64,000 nt of DNA from Halobaculum sp. XH14. Lineage in GTDB: Archaea; Halobacteriota; Halobacteria; Halobacteriales; Haloferacaceae. The DNA lies in the NCBI RefSeq assembly GCF_032116555.1, contig NZ_CP134949.1:558001-622000 (forward strand), read 5' to 3'. The notes beneath the pieces are model-generated. The model was given only the letters and a program-made list of their open reading frames with translations. It was not told the origin of the DNA and ran no database searches. Positions 9,384 to 18,390 of the stretch are shown here, in pieces. The translations under genes were made by a program, and so were the position numbers. Position 1 is the stretch's first letter; the number at the start of each line of letters is the position of its first letter.

Positions 9384-9947
9384 ATGACCGACGACGAGTT
9401 CGACGTCGACGCGCTCGAACGGGCCCTGTCCGAAGCGGGGGAAGCCCCCGGGTCGAGCGAGACTGCGCAGGGAGCCGATCCCGAGCGGACGGAGGGAACG
9501 TTCCTCGTCACCCACGCCGAGGAGGAGTCGGCGGTCCTCCGGGAGGTGTCCACCGGGCGGGTGCTCACGCTCTCGGAGAACCCCGGCGTCGAGGCCGAGG
9601 AGGCGATCGAGGGCGTCCTCGCGCCCGAACCGCCGATGAACGTCACCTGGGAACTCGTCGAGGTGGCGGAGCGCCGGACGCTCTCGCTGGCGGAGGGCGA
9701 GGAGCCGCCGACGCGCGACAGCCTCGACACCGCGGCCGAACAGGAGGTGGGCGAACTGACGCGGACCGAACGGGCCGGCGTCGGCGAACTCCACGTCGTC
9801 ACCGTTCCCGAGGAGCGGACGGAACGGGCGGTGGCCGACGTGCTCGGGGACCGCGAGGCGACGCTCGCACGCGCCGCCCGTCTCGGGGTCAACCGCGTCG
9901 AGGTCCGGTCCGCGCCCGGCGTCGTCGTCGTCCGGTATCTGCCCTGA
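9384..9947 (+). CDS. Conserved haloarchaeal protein, DUF5812-like
   Basis: An acidic soluble protein of 187 residues. The central part, EGTFLVTHAEEESAVLREV followed by LTLSENPG, is recognisable as the family I remember as DUF5812 in haloarchaea; the number should be checked. About 40 disordered acidic residues precede an alpha/beta region ending VVVVRYLP. No catalytic motif or membrane segment is seen. It converges on the VOC gene at 9987. Confidence 0.75.
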   Translation: MTDDEFDVDALERALSEAGEAPGSSETAQGADPERTEGTFLVTHAEEESAVLREVSTGRVLTLSENPGVEAEEAIEGVLAPEPPMNVTWELVEVAERRTLSLAEGEEPPTRDSLDTAAEQEVGELTRTERAGVGELHVVTVPEERTERAVADVLGDREATLARAARLGVNRVEVRSAPGVVVVRYLP

Positions 9948-9986
9948 CCGTCCGGACGGCGACGGTTCGTCCGCCCGTGGCGGGCC

Positions 9987-10388
9987 TCAGTCTCGGGGCT
10001 CGTGGAGCTCTGCGAGGACGATGCGGTTCCCGTACGGGTCTTCGAAGTGGACGTTCGAGCCGGACGGCCCGGCTTCCGGCTCGCCGCTGAACTCGACGCC
10101 GCGCTCGGCCAGCGTCTCGTACGTCTCCCGGATCTCATCGGTGTAGAGCACGAACGCCGGCTGACTGCCCGTCTGGTTCCCGATCAGGGCGCGCTCCTCC
10201 TCCCCGGTCGCTTCCATGAGCCAGAGTCCCGAACCGGATTCGCCTGCCGGTCCGACGTGGAGTGCTCGAAAGCCGCCGTCGAGTTCCACGTCCGCGATCA
10301 CGTCAAACCCGAGCGTCCCCGTGTAGAACGCCAGCGCTTCCTCGTACTCCTCCACGAGCACGGTCGTCCGGCCGATCTGAGTGATCAT
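9987..10388 (-). CDS. VOC-family (glyoxalase/bleomycin-resistance-like) protein
   Basis: A 133-residue single VOC domain with two beta-alpha-beta-beta-beta repeats: GRTTVLVEEYEEALAFYTGTLGFDV and, at the end, SNVHFEDPYGNRIVLAEL. The DPYGN turn and final metal-ligand Glu region are typical. The start at 10388 (MITQIGRTTVLV) is preferred over an upstream codon that adds a non-conserved extension. Members may be lyases, dioxygenases or drug-binding proteins; the substrate cannot be told. Confidence 0.85.
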   Translation of the reverse strand: MITQIGRTTVLVEEYEEALAFYTGTLGFDVIADVELDGGFRALHVGPAGESGSGLWLMEATGEEERALIGNQTGSQPAFVLYTDEIRETYETLAERGVEFSGEPEAGPSGSNVHFEDPYGNRIVLAELHEPRD

Positions 10389-10499
10389 CGACTTCCACGA
10401 GACGGTACACGACGATAACCGCACAGGTTCCGGTCCCGCCCGGTGTTAACTGTTCGGTCGCCGAACTCGACGTCGTCCATCGAGTCTCGCGGCCCCGAG

Positions 10500-10811
10500 C
10501 TATCGAGGTCCGCCGGCGCTCTGGACCCGCCAGCCGCCCTCCACCTCACCCACGCGCGTGACGAGGTCGACGTCGGTGTCCTCCCCGACGCGCCCTCCGG
10601 CCTCGACTGCTTCGACGCGGAAGGTGAGATCCAGCGAACTCCCACAACAGCCGACGTCGACGAACTCCTCGCGCTCGTCGCCGACCGCCGGCGTCTCGAA
10701 GACGCGCCGGAGGTACCTGCGGTAGCGGCCCGTCTCGATCTGGTCGCGCCCCCACTCCGAGAGTCCGCTCGGGTACGAGAGCACGAGTCTGGTCGCCGTC
10801 TCACTGCTCAT
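10500..10811 (-). CDS. Conserved haloarchaeal hypothetical protein
   Basis: A 103-residue soluble acidic protein starting MSSETATRLVLSYPSGLSEWGRD. It has adjacent cysteines (DVGCCGSSLDL) near residue 53 and a C-terminal beta-rich half ending GGWRVQSAG. I do not recognise the family. The composition (acidic, few Lys) is that of a real haloarchaeal gene. A palindromic GGATTTAATCC near 10860, about 50 nt upstream, could be its promoter with a short leader. Confidence 0.65.
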   Translation of the reverse strand: MSSETATRLVLSYPSGLSEWGRDQIETGRYRRYLRRVFETPAVGDEREEFVDVGCCGSSLDLTFRVEAVEAGGRVGEDTDVDLVTRVGEVEGGWRVQSAGGPR

Positions 10812-11306
10812 GTGTCCACGGAGGAGTGGGAACTACATCGACCTGTCGCCGGCGGCGGCGGATTTAATCCGAAGAATAGAAGGGAGGAAAGCATTGGCTA
10901 AACGTCGATATTGTGGTTGCAGGAGGCTCGAACCGCTCGAATCGGCATTTCCCATTCCTCGTAGTAATGAACTGCAAGACGCTATATCGAATACTCGGGG
11001 GCGGCTATTTCACGACCACTTCTGGTGAATCAAATTCGAAAACTACGAAACAAGCTGGAGAAGAGTTCTACTGCCGAGAATGGCGGCTTGAGGGCTCGAG
11101 TGCACGTTCGGTGCGCCCGGTCATCGGCCGGGCGAGTCCGGCCACCGGCTGACCTGGCTCGTCCGGGGGGAGCGTGCTGGCCGGCGGACGGCCCGCCATC
11201 GGCGAGGGCAGGCTCGGGCCTCCTCTGGCGAGGACGAGCGACGTGGCCGCGCCGGCCGTCCTCGAACATAAGAAGGCTTATTCGGGCCGCGGGGGGAGTC
11301 GGCCCC
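10812..11306. other. Intergenic region with an AT-rich patch, no supported gene
   Basis: Within this 495 bp, roughly 10860-11090 is visibly richer in A and T than anything nearby. The rest returns to normal GC. It has a few short open frames, for example from the GTG at 10913, but their peptides lack haloarchaeal composition. I see no tRNA or inverted repeat. Confidence 0.6.
11277..11282 (+). promoter_or_regulatory. TATA box for secF-secD
   Basis: CTTATT lies 25-30 nt before the secF ATG at 11307, predicting a leaderless secF-secD transcript. Confidence 0.55.
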
Positions 11307-12176
11307 ATGGCTCGTTTCGAGGTACCGGAGGTCGATTACACCCGGTACACGAACCGACAACTCGCGGCGGTTCCCCTCGCCGTGCTCGCGGTCGCCCTCC
11401 TCGTCATCGGGGGGTTCTACGCCACGACGGGCTCGCCGGTCACGCCCGGCGTCGAGTTCACCGGCGGGACCGAACTCAGGGTCGCCGTCGACGGGGGGAA
11501 CGCCCAGGAACAGATCGACTCGGCGTTCTCTGCCGAGCCGGACAGCGTCCAGTCGGTCGTCGACAGCGACGTCTACATCCTGACGTTCAAGGAGGCCGAC
11601 GCCACGACCGCGGAGCTCGAATCGCAGGCGGAGGCGGCGGACTTCACCGTCCGGTCGACCAGCGACGTGTCCGCAAGCTTCGGCGAAGACACGCAGTTGC
11701 TCGCGCTGCTGGGTGTCGGCGTGGCGTTCGCCGGGATGGCGGTCCTCGTGTTCGCCCTGTTCCGGTCGTTCGTCCCCAGCATCGCGGTCGTCATCTCGGC
11801 GTTCTCGGACATCGTCATCCCGGTCGCGATGATGAACCTGTTCGGCATCGAACTGACGCTCGGGACCGTCGCCGCGCTCCTGATGCTCATCGGGTACTCG
11901 GTCGACTCGGACATCCTGTTGAACAACCACATCCTCCGGCGGTCGGGTGACTTCTACGAGTCGACCCACCGCGCGATGCGGACCGGCGTGACGATGACGC
12001 TCACCTCGCTCGCGGCGATGGCCGTGATGGCGCTCACCGCGTCGCTGTTCGGCATCGGCCTGCTCTCCAGCATCGGCATCATCCTGGTGTTCGGGCTGGC
12101 TGCCGACCTGATGAACACGTATCTGCTCAACCTCAGCCTGCTGCGCTGGTACCAGTTCGAGGGGGTGGCGCGATGA
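11307..12176 (+). CDS. secF: Protein translocase subunit SecF
   Basis: 289 residues. One N-terminal membrane helix is followed by an extracytoplasmic domain (TPGVEFTGGTELRV is the family's GGT motif), then five C-terminal helices with VVISAFSDIVIPVAMM, GYSVDSDILLNN and LAAMAVMALTASL. SecF works with SecD beside SecYE, using the ion gradient to help release exported proteins. Its stop overlaps the secD start (ATGA). The order secF-secD is the archaeal order, reverse of most bacterial operons. Confidence 0.95.
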   Translation: MARFEVPEVDYTRYTNRQLAAVPLAVLAVALLVIGGFYATTGSPVTPGVEFTGGTELRVAVDGGNAQEQIDSAFSAEPDSVQSVVDSDVYILTFKEADATTAELESQAEAADFTVRSTSDVSASFGEDTQLLALLGVGVAFAGMAVLVFALFRSFVPSIAVVISAFSDIVIPVAMMNLFGIELTLGTVAALLMLIGYSVDSDILLNNHILRRSGDFYESTHRAMRTGVTMTLTSLAAMAVMALTASLFGIGLLSSIGIILVFGLAADLMNTYLLNLSLLRWYQFEGVAR

Positions 12177-13726
12177 GCGTCCTCGACTCGGTGCGCGACA
12201 ACTGGCGCGTCGCGCTGCTCGTGGTCGTGCTGGTGCTCTCGGCGGGGTTCCTCTTCGCGCCGGGCTTCGGCCAGCAGGGCTCCTCGGCCCCCGACACGGC
12301 GACGAACCTGAAGTACGGGCTCGGGCTCTCGGGCGGCACCCAGGTCCGGGCGCCGGTGGTCGGCATCACCGCCGAGGACGTTCGCTTCGGCGGCGATAGC
12401 CTCTCGGAGGTCGAGATCGCCGTCGCGGGGAACCTCGAGGGCGTGGAATCGACCGACGTCATCGCCCGACAGACCACGGGCACGAACGGCACCGTCGAGG
12501 TCGTCAGCCGGAACGCGACGACCGACGAACTGGCGACGGCACTCGACGAAGCCGGCTATGCCCACGGCGAGGTCAGCGACGGCGTGACCCAGGCCACCAT
12601 CGACGACATGGTCAGCACGCTCGAGTCGAAGATCAACGCGGCCGGCCTCTCGGGCGGGAGCGTGACCGACACCACGACCGCCGGCGGCGAGACGTTCATC
12701 CTCGTGGAGGTGCCCAACGAGGACCGCTCGGAGGTGCTCGACCTGGTCAGCTCGCGCGGGAGCGTCAGCGTCGTCGCCTACCACCCCGCCGCGAACGGCT
12801 CCGGCTACACGAACACGACCGTCATCCGCCAGGAGGACTTCCAGCGCATCGGCAGCGCCCAGCGCGGCGAGCAGGGGCCCGGCCCGCACGTTCAGGTCTC
12901 GGTGCGGGCGGACCAGGCCGAACGCGTCCAGCGCCAGTTCGAGGAGACGGGCGTCGCCCAGCAGGGCGGCACCGTCTGTACCTTCGAGTCGAGCCCGCAG
13001 AACACCCAGCCGTGCATCCTCGTCGTCCGTGACGGGGCCGTGGTCTCCTCGTTCGGCATGGACGGGGACCTCGCCGGGTCGATGCGCTCGGGCGAGTGGG
13101 CCGAGAACCCGACGTTCATCCTGGTGACCGGGAACTACTCGGACGCACAGCAGGTCGCGGTCGACCTCGACGCCGGTGCGCTCCCCGCGCCGCTGGCGAT
13201 CGACCAGGGGACGACGACCTCGATCACGGCCGCCCAGGGTGAGACGTTCCGGACCGACTCGCTCATCATCGGCATCGTCGCCGTGCTCACGGTGAGCATC
13301 GTCGTCTTCTTCCGGTACGGCGACCTGCAGGTGGCGGCCCCGATGGTCGTCACCGCGATGTCCGAGGTGTTCGCGCTGCTCGGCTTCGCCGCGCTCATCC
13401 AGTACCCGCTGGATCTGGCGGTCATCGCCGGCTTCATCGCGGTCATCGGGACCGGGGTCGACGACCTGGTCATCATCGCCGACGAGGTGATGAGCGAGGG
13501 CGAGGTGAACTCCCGCCGGGTGTTCCAGTCGCGCTTCCGCAAGGCGTTCTGGGTCATCGGCGCGGCCGCCGCGACGACCATCATCGCCATGTCGCCGCTC
13601 GCGGTGCTCTCGCTGGGCGACCTGCAGGGGTTCGCCATCTTCACCATCCTCGGCGTGCTCGTCGGGGTGCTCATCACCCGGCCCGCCTACGGCGACATCC
13701 TGCGGGCGCTGCTGACCGAGCAGTGA
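12173..13726 (+). CDS. secD: Protein translocase subunit SecD
   Basis: 517 residues, typical for archaeal SecD. An N-terminal helix (VALLVVVLVLSAGFLFAPGF) is followed by LKYGLGLSGGTQV, the family's D1 motif. A large extracytoplasmic region runs from about residue 60 to 350, and five helices with GIVAVLTVSIVVFFRYG and AGFIAVIGTGVDDLVIIADE close the protein. It forms a complex with SecF, with which it overlaps by four bases. A 175 bp gap without recognisable features follows. Confidence 0.96.
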   Translation: MSVLDSVRDNWRVALLVVVLVLSAGFLFAPGFGQQGSSAPDTATNLKYGLGLSGGTQVRAPVVGITAEDVRFGGDSLSEVEIAVAGNLEGVESTDVIARQTTGTNGTVEVVSRNATTDELATALDEAGYAHGEVSDGVTQATIDDMVSTLESKINAAGLSGGSVTDTTTAGGETFILVEVPNEDRSEVLDLVSSRGSVSVVAYHPAANGSGYTNTTVIRQEDFQRIGSAQRGEQGPGPHVQVSVRADQAERVQRQFEETGVAQQGGTVCTFESSPQNTQPCILVVRDGAVVSSFGMDGDLAGSMRSGEWAENPTFILVTGNYSDAQQVAVDLDAGALPAPLAIDQGTTTSITAAQGETFRTDSLIIGIVAVLTVSIVVFFRYGDLQVAAPMVVTAMSEVFALLGFAALIQYPLDLAVIAGFIAVIGTGVDDLVIIADEVMSEGEVNSRRVFQSRFRKAFWVIGAAAATTIIAMSPLAVLSLGDLQGFAIFTILGVLVGVLITRPAYGDILRALLTEQ

Positions 13727-13902
13727 CCGGCTCGGGCTGACGCCCCGGGGTTCTTCGAGTTCGGATACGCTTCGAGAAATCACCGTACGGGAGCGGAGTT
13801 CGGAACGGACGCCCTCGACGTCCTCTGGACCCGGAAGCCGCCGGGCCGTCCGACCGCCGCGACGAAAACGACTACCGGACCGCCTTCCGTAGCGTGTGGT
13901 CG

Positions 13903-14373
13903 ATGGACGACCTCGAGGTCCGGCCGGCGCGGACGGCCGACGCCGACCGGCTCGCCGCGGTGTATCGGAGCGCCTACGAGCGGAATCGCGAACTCGGGTT
14001 CCCCGCAAAGGCTGAGTCAGCCACCGGGGCCGAGGTCGCCGAGTGGATCAGCGAACGTCGGGTGTACGTCGCCACGGTCGGGGACGACCCGGTTGGCGGG
14101 GTCAGGCTCGAGGAGACCGACCCCGGTCGCGTGAAACTGGGTCGGCTGGCGGTCCACGACCGCTGGAAGGGACGGGGAATCGGAGGGCGGCTGTTAGACC
14201 ACGCCGAGGAGGCGGGCCGCGACCTGGGTGCCGAAACCGTCCGGCTCACGACGCCCGAGGGCCACCCGTTCCTGCCGGCCCTGTATCGGGATCGTGGCTA
14301 CGAGAAGACGGGCGAGTACCCGCTGGCGTACCGCGAGTACGACGAAATCGTGCTGGAGAAACAGCTCCGGTAA
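13903..14373 (+). CDS. GNAT-family N-acetyltransferase
   Basis: A 156-residue GNAT fold. The acetyl-CoA pyrophosphate-binding motif is RWKGRGIGGRLLDHAEEAG (R/QxxGxG/A) after the beta-4 strand KLGRLAVHD, and the C-terminal LYRDRGYEKTGEYPL is typical. The start at 13903 (MDDLEVRPA) is preferred to a GTG nine bases upstream. The acceptor (small amine, antibiotic or protein N-terminus) is unknown. Confidence 0.9.
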   Translation: MDDLEVRPARTADADRLAAVYRSAYERNRELGFPAKAESATGAEVAEWISERRVYVATVGDDPVGGVRLEETDPGRVKLGRLAVHDRWKGRGIGGRLLDHAEEAGRDLGAETVRLTTPEGHPFLPALYRDRGYEKTGEYPLAYREYDEIVLEKQLR

Positions 14374-14467
14374 CGGAACGCGTACCGTCCGTTCACTCCC
14401 CCGTGGCCTCACGCGCCGGATCGGTGGCCGCAGGCGCGACCACGCGCGTCACGTCGCGGTCGCCGGT

Positions 14468-14779
14468 TCAGTCGTCGGCGGGGGTGCTCGGCGTCTCGAC
14501 CGTGCTCGCTGCCGTCGGAGTGACGGTGACCTCCCCCGCCGCGTGGACGCGGACCTCGTGTTCGGCGAACCCGAACTGCACGAACGCGTCGGTCCCACGT
14601 CCCTCGCTCCCGGGCGTGTCGAACAGCGACTCGATCGCGTCCGGGTCGACGGCGTCGTTCAGTCGCGTGTCCAGTTCGGTCGGGTCCGTCCGCTTCGCCG
14701 CCGCGACCGCGTCGACGATCGTCCCCACGAGCGTGTCGGTCCCCACTTCCCGCGTGATTTCGCGTGCCTCCGATGTCAT
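14468..14779 (-). CDS. HalOD1-domain output protein (halobacterial output domain 1)
   Basis: 103 residues. The pattern LVGTIVDAVAAAKRTDPTELDTRLNDAVDPDAIESLF, then a beta pair (VQFGFAEHEVRVHAAGEVTV), matches the HalOD1 domain common in haloarchaeal signalling genomes. HalOD1 proteins are often encoded near sensor or receiver proteins; here the neighbour across a 304 bp gap is the divergent MEDS/BAT regulator. The ATG at 14779 was chosen; an upstream GTG at 14818 would add 13 residues. The molecular role of HalOD1 is not established. Confidence 0.78.
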   Translation of the reverse strand: MTSEAREITREVGTDTLVGTIVDAVAAAKRTDPTELDTRLNDAVDPDAIESLFDTPGSEGRGTDAFVQFGFAEHEVRVHAAGEVTVTPTAASTVETPSTPADD

Positions 14780-15083
14780 CCACCGACGGTACGACCCACG
14801 GGAGTTTTCGGCTTTCACCTATCAGGATGTGCCGCCCCGAACTCGGTCCCTATCCAGATTTGGGCCGCGGCGTGACCCCGGCGGCTTCGCTCGGTTTCCT
14901 CGATCGCCCGAGTTCCCCGGGCGGCCGGTTTCCTCGATCACGTCCTCGCCGTTCCGTGACGGTCGCCGGTGGAAGCGTTCGTCCGCCCGGGTTCGGGACG
15001 CGCTCGCAAGCCACTCGCTAGTAGGTGGGGCGTGCTCCTTTTCAGCGTTCGGCGATAACGGGGTGGAGAGGCTTATTCGTTCG
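14780..15083. other. Divergent intergenic region, nothing distinct
   Basis: 304 bp between the HalOD1 protein and the MEDS/BAT regulator. I see only a short direct repeat (GGTTTCCTCGATC, twice, about 14894 and 14929) and no convincing TATA box for either gene. Confidence 0.5.
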
Positions 15084-17564
15084 ATGTCCCACAACTCACA
15101 GTCCGAGCCGACCGATGGCGACCCCGTCGGGACGGAGCCGAACGGCCCCGGCTCCCCCGGTCCCGCCCGACAGGGACACGAGCACGGACCGGACGGCGAC
15201 GGCGGCCCGGAGAACCACCGGGCGCTCATCTACGAGACCCGCGCCGAACAGCTCTCCGCGGTCGTCCCCTTCGTCCGACAGGGGCTCGAACGGAACGAGC
15301 GGGTGATGTACGTCCTCGACGAGAACTCGCGGGCGGACATCGTCGACGCGCTGGCGCGGGGCGGCGTCGACGTCGATGCGGCGCTCGAGTCGGGAGTGCT
15401 CACCTTCCACTCGAAGGCCGACACCTACGGGCGGAACGACGAGTTCGACGCCGAGGAGATGATCGAGTACGTCGACGAGACTGCCCGGGAGGTGATCCAC
15501 GACGAGGGCTACGACCGCTTCCGGATCACGGGCGAGATGACGTGGGCGCTCGAGGAGGACACCGACACGCTGGACCGGATCGTCGAGTACGAGGGAAAGC
15601 TCAACGACTACTTCCCCGAGAACCCCGTCATCGGCCTGTGCCAGTACGACCGGACCCGGTTCCCCGCGGACCTGCTGTACGACATCGTCCGGGCACACCC
15701 CCATCAGGTGTACAACGCCACCGTCACGCAGAACTTCGCGTACCTCCCGCCCGAGGAGTTCTTCGCAGCCGAGACCCCCTCGGCCGGCGTCGAGGAGTTC
15801 GTCGACGCTCACCTCGACCGGGTCCGGGCCCACGGCCGCCTGGAGGAACGGGAACGGACGCTCTCGGCGCTGGCCGACTCCGGCCGGGACCTGGTTCACG
15901 GCGACACGGACACCATCGTCGACCGGACGGTCACGACCGTCGACTGCGGGCTCTCCCCGTCGGTCGCGGCCGTGTTCTCCTACGACGAGGAGGCCGACGA
16001 ACTGCGCCCCGAGCGCGTGGCGCTCTCGGGGCGGGCGGACGCGGACGCCGTCTCGCTGCCCGGGAGCTACCGCGACCTCCTCCGGAACACGTTCGAGGCC
16101 GACGACGCGCGGGTGTTCTCGAACTTCCAGTCCGACGACGAACTCACGGAACTGAACGCGGTTCTCCAGAGCGGGATGGCGTTCCCGCTCGACCGCTACG
16201 GCGTCATGTTCGTCGGCTCCACGCGGGCGTACGCCTTCGACGAGGCCGACGTGGAGTTCGCGCGCACCGTCGCGCTCTCGGCTCACACCGCGCTCGAACG
16301 GGCCGAACACGAGCGCACGCTCGAACGCCGAAACGAGGAACTGCGCCACCTCGACGGGATCAACCGGACGATCCGACGGATCGATCAGGCGCTCGTCCGC
16401 GCCTCGAACCGCGAGGAGATCGAACGCGTCGTCTGTGACCGCCTGGCCGACGCCGACTCCTACCGGTTCGTCTGGATCGGCGACCGGGACCCGCTCTCGG
16501 AGCACGTCACTCCCCAGCAGTGGGCCGGCGACGGCGAGCAGTACCTCGACGAACTCTACTCGACGGCCGGCGCGGCGAGCGGGGCCGACGGATCGACCGA
16601 CGACCGCGACGTCGTCGAGCGTCCCGAACGCCGGGCGATGAACTCGGGGCAGGCCTGTCCGGTCCCGAACGTGTTGACGACCACCGAGTTCGACGACTGG
16701 CGACGGGTCGCACTGGAGAACGGCTTCAACTCGGCCATCAGCGTCCCGCTCGTGTACGAGGGGACCGAGTACGGCGTCCTGAACGTCTGTGCCGGGGATG
16801 CGAACGCGCTGACCGAGATGGAACGGACCGTGCTCGAGGAGCTCGGGGCGACCATCGCGTACGCCATCGACGCGACCGAGACGCGGGCGGGGCTCCAGGC
16901 GGACAGGCTGACGGAGGTTGGGCTACGGATCACCGACTCGCGGAGCCGCCTGCTCCGCTTTGCGGACCGGATCGGAGGCCCGCTCGACGTCGAGACCGTC
17001 CTGCCGGCGTCCGACGACGAGCTTCGGCTGTTCTTCACGGTCGCGGACGTGCCCTCCGAGACGGTGCTCTCGGTCGCCGACGAGTCGGTGAGCGTGACGT
17101 CGGCCCGGCTTGTCGCGGACCGCGAGGGGGCGTCACTGTTCGAGGCGGTGTTCAGCGTCGATTCGAGCGTCCTGACGACGGTGCGGTCGTTCACGGGCTC
17201 GGTGACCGAGTTCACCGTGAGCACCGACGCGGTCGAACTCGTCGTGGCCGTCCCGCAGACCGCGGACGTGCGCTCGTTCGTCGACCGGTTCCGGGAGGCG
17301 TACCCCGGGACTGCGGTGACGTCCGTCCAGTGGGTGACCGAGCGGTCGCCGACCCACGAGTCGTTCTACGAGGAGGTCGAGGACCGACTGACCGAGCGAC
17401 AACTGGAGTCGCTCCGGCTCGCGTACCACAGCGGCTACTTCGAGTGGCCACGCGAGAGCTCGGCCGAGGACGTCGGGCGGTCGCTCGGCGTCTCACAGCC
17501 GACGTTGAGCGGCCACCTCCGGGTCGGCCAGCGGAAACTCCTCTCGCTGCTGTTCGACGACTGA
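15084..17564 (+). CDS. MEDS/GAF/BAT/HTH_10 transcriptional regulator (bacterio-opsin activator-like)
   Basis: 826 residues in five parts. After a disordered head (about 1-45) comes a MEDS sensory domain (about 46-230: RALIYETRAEQLSAVVPFV, DRFRITGEMTWALE). Two GAF domains follow (about 260-410 and 430-590; the second holds ISVPLVYEGTEYGVLNVCAG), then the BAT domain (about 600-760) and a C-terminal HTH_10 (about 770-826: LTERQLESLRLAYHSGYFEWP, VGRSLGVSQPTLSGHLRVGQRKL). This is the layout of haloarchaeal Bat-like regulators, which bind DNA and may sense redox state, light or small molecules. No kinase or receiver domain is present. The target genes are unknown. Confidence 0.9.
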   Translation: MSHNSQSEPTDGDPVGTEPNGPGSPGPARQGHEHGPDGDGGPENHRALIYETRAEQLSAVVPFVRQGLERNERVMYVLDENSRADIVDALARGGVDVDAALESGVLTFHSKADTYGRNDEFDAEEMIEYVDETAREVIHDEGYDRFRITGEMTWALEEDTDTLDRIVEYEGKLNDYFPENPVIGLCQYDRTRFPADLLYDIVRAHPHQVYNATVTQNFAYLPPEEFFAAETPSAGVEEFVDAHLDRVRAHGRLEERERTLSALADSGRDLVHGDTDTIVDRTVTTVDCGLSPSVAAVFSYDEEADELRPERVALSGRADADAVSLPGSYRDLLRNTFEADDARVFSNFQSDDELTELNAVLQSGMAFPLDRYGVMFVGSTRAYAFDEADVEFARTVALSAHTALERAEHERTLERRNEELRHLDGINRTIRRIDQALVRASNREEIERVVCDRLADADSYRFVWIGDRDPLSEHVTPQQWAGDGEQYLDELYSTAGAASGADGSTDDRDVVERPERRAMNSGQACPVPNVLTTTEFDDWRRVALENGFNSAISVPLVYEGTEYGVLNVCAGDANALTEMERTVLEELGATIAYAIDATETRAGLQADRLTEVGLRITDSRSRLLRFADRIGGPLDVETVLPASDDELRLFFTVADVPSETVLSVADESVSVTSARLVADREGASLFEAVFSVDSSVLTTVRSFTGSVTEFTVSTDAVELVVAVPQTADVRSFVDRFREAYPGTAVTSVQWVTERSPTHESFYEEVEDRLTERQLESLRLAYHSGYFEWPRESSAEDVGRSLGVSQPTLSGHLRVGQRKLLSLLFDD

Positions 17565-17610
17565 TCGCGGGAACTCGGAACGCGCTCGCGGCGAAGGGTG
17601 CCGCGCGGGG

Positions 17611-18270
17611 TCAGAACTCCTCCAGTGCCGACTGCTCCGCGGCGGCGAGCACGTCCGCACACGTCGCCCACGAGCGCCGGGCGCAGTCGGGCAGGTCACC
17701 GGTCGCACCGACGTACTCGCGCAGGAACTCCCTCGTCGCCGGATCGGACGGGTAGCCGCTGCCGACGCCCCCGTAGTCGGCGTACTCCTCGTCGATGGCT
17801 GCGACCCGGCTGTCGCGCTCCACCTTGGCGACGATGCTCGCGGCCGCGACGACCGGGTACGACTCGTCCGCGCCGTGCTCGCCGCGGACCGCGATGTCGA
17901 CGCCCGGGTCCGCGTCGGCGACGCCCTCCCGGACCCGTCGCGCGAAGCGCGTCTCGCTCACGTCGCCGGCGTCGACGACGGCCTCCTCGCCGGCGTCCGC
18001 GACCTGGGCGAGCGCTTCGGCCTGCCCGGCGGCGGTGAGCCGGTTCATGTCCGTCTCCGGGGCGTCGATGCGCGTCGGCGTGACGAGAGCGACCCCGACG
18101 GACACGTCCGGGTGCTTCCGAAGCGCCGCGTCGAGTCGCTCGCGTCGCTCCGCGGGGAGGCGTTTCGAGTCGTCGACGCCGTCCGGGATGGCCTCCTCGG
18201 GCGCGCTGACCGCGGCCGCGACCATCGGCCCGAGCGCGGGTCCCTTGCCTGCCTCGTCGGCGCCGAGCAT
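17611..18270 (-). CDS. rnhB: Ribonuclease HII
   Basis: 219 residues. The N-terminal GADEAGKGPALGPMV holds the Asp-Glu pair of type 2 RNase H. The remaining acids are in VVDAGDVSETRF and in ADESYPVVAAASIVAKVERD. It removes RNA primers and misincorporated ribonucleotides from DNA. The start at 18270 places the motif at residue 3, as usual in archaea. It converges on the MEDS/BAT regulator. Confidence 0.96.
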   Translation of the reverse strand: MLGADEAGKGPALGPMVAAAVSAPEEAIPDGVDDSKRLPAERRERLDAALRKHPDVSVGVALVTPTRIDAPETDMNRLTAAGQAEALAQVADAGEEAVVDAGDVSETRFARRVREGVADADPGVDIAVRGEHGADESYPVVAAASIVAKVERDSRVAAIDEEYADYGGVGSGYPSDPATREFLREYVGATGDLPDCARRSWATCADVLAAAEQSALEEF

Positions 18271-18390
18271 GGGCGGGTGGTCGACGGGCGACGACTAAGC
18301 GGTTGTCATGCGGGCGCGGCTGCGACGTGGGATCCGGGCGGTGCGGCGAAAAACGGGGCTGGGTCCGATTCCGGGCGGCGTCCGGACCGC

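Noticed and set aside
10913-11152. 79-codon frame starting with GTG in the AT-rich patch
   Set aside because: The peptide is rich in Ser, Asn, Lys and Arg without acidic character, has no ribosome site or TATA box at a fitting distance, and overlaps no known family.
15073-15079. TTATTCG before the MEDS/BAT regulator as its TATA box
   Set aside because: It is only 5-11 nt before the ATG at 15084, too near for a promoter of this start, and no later in-frame start keeps the MEDS domain.
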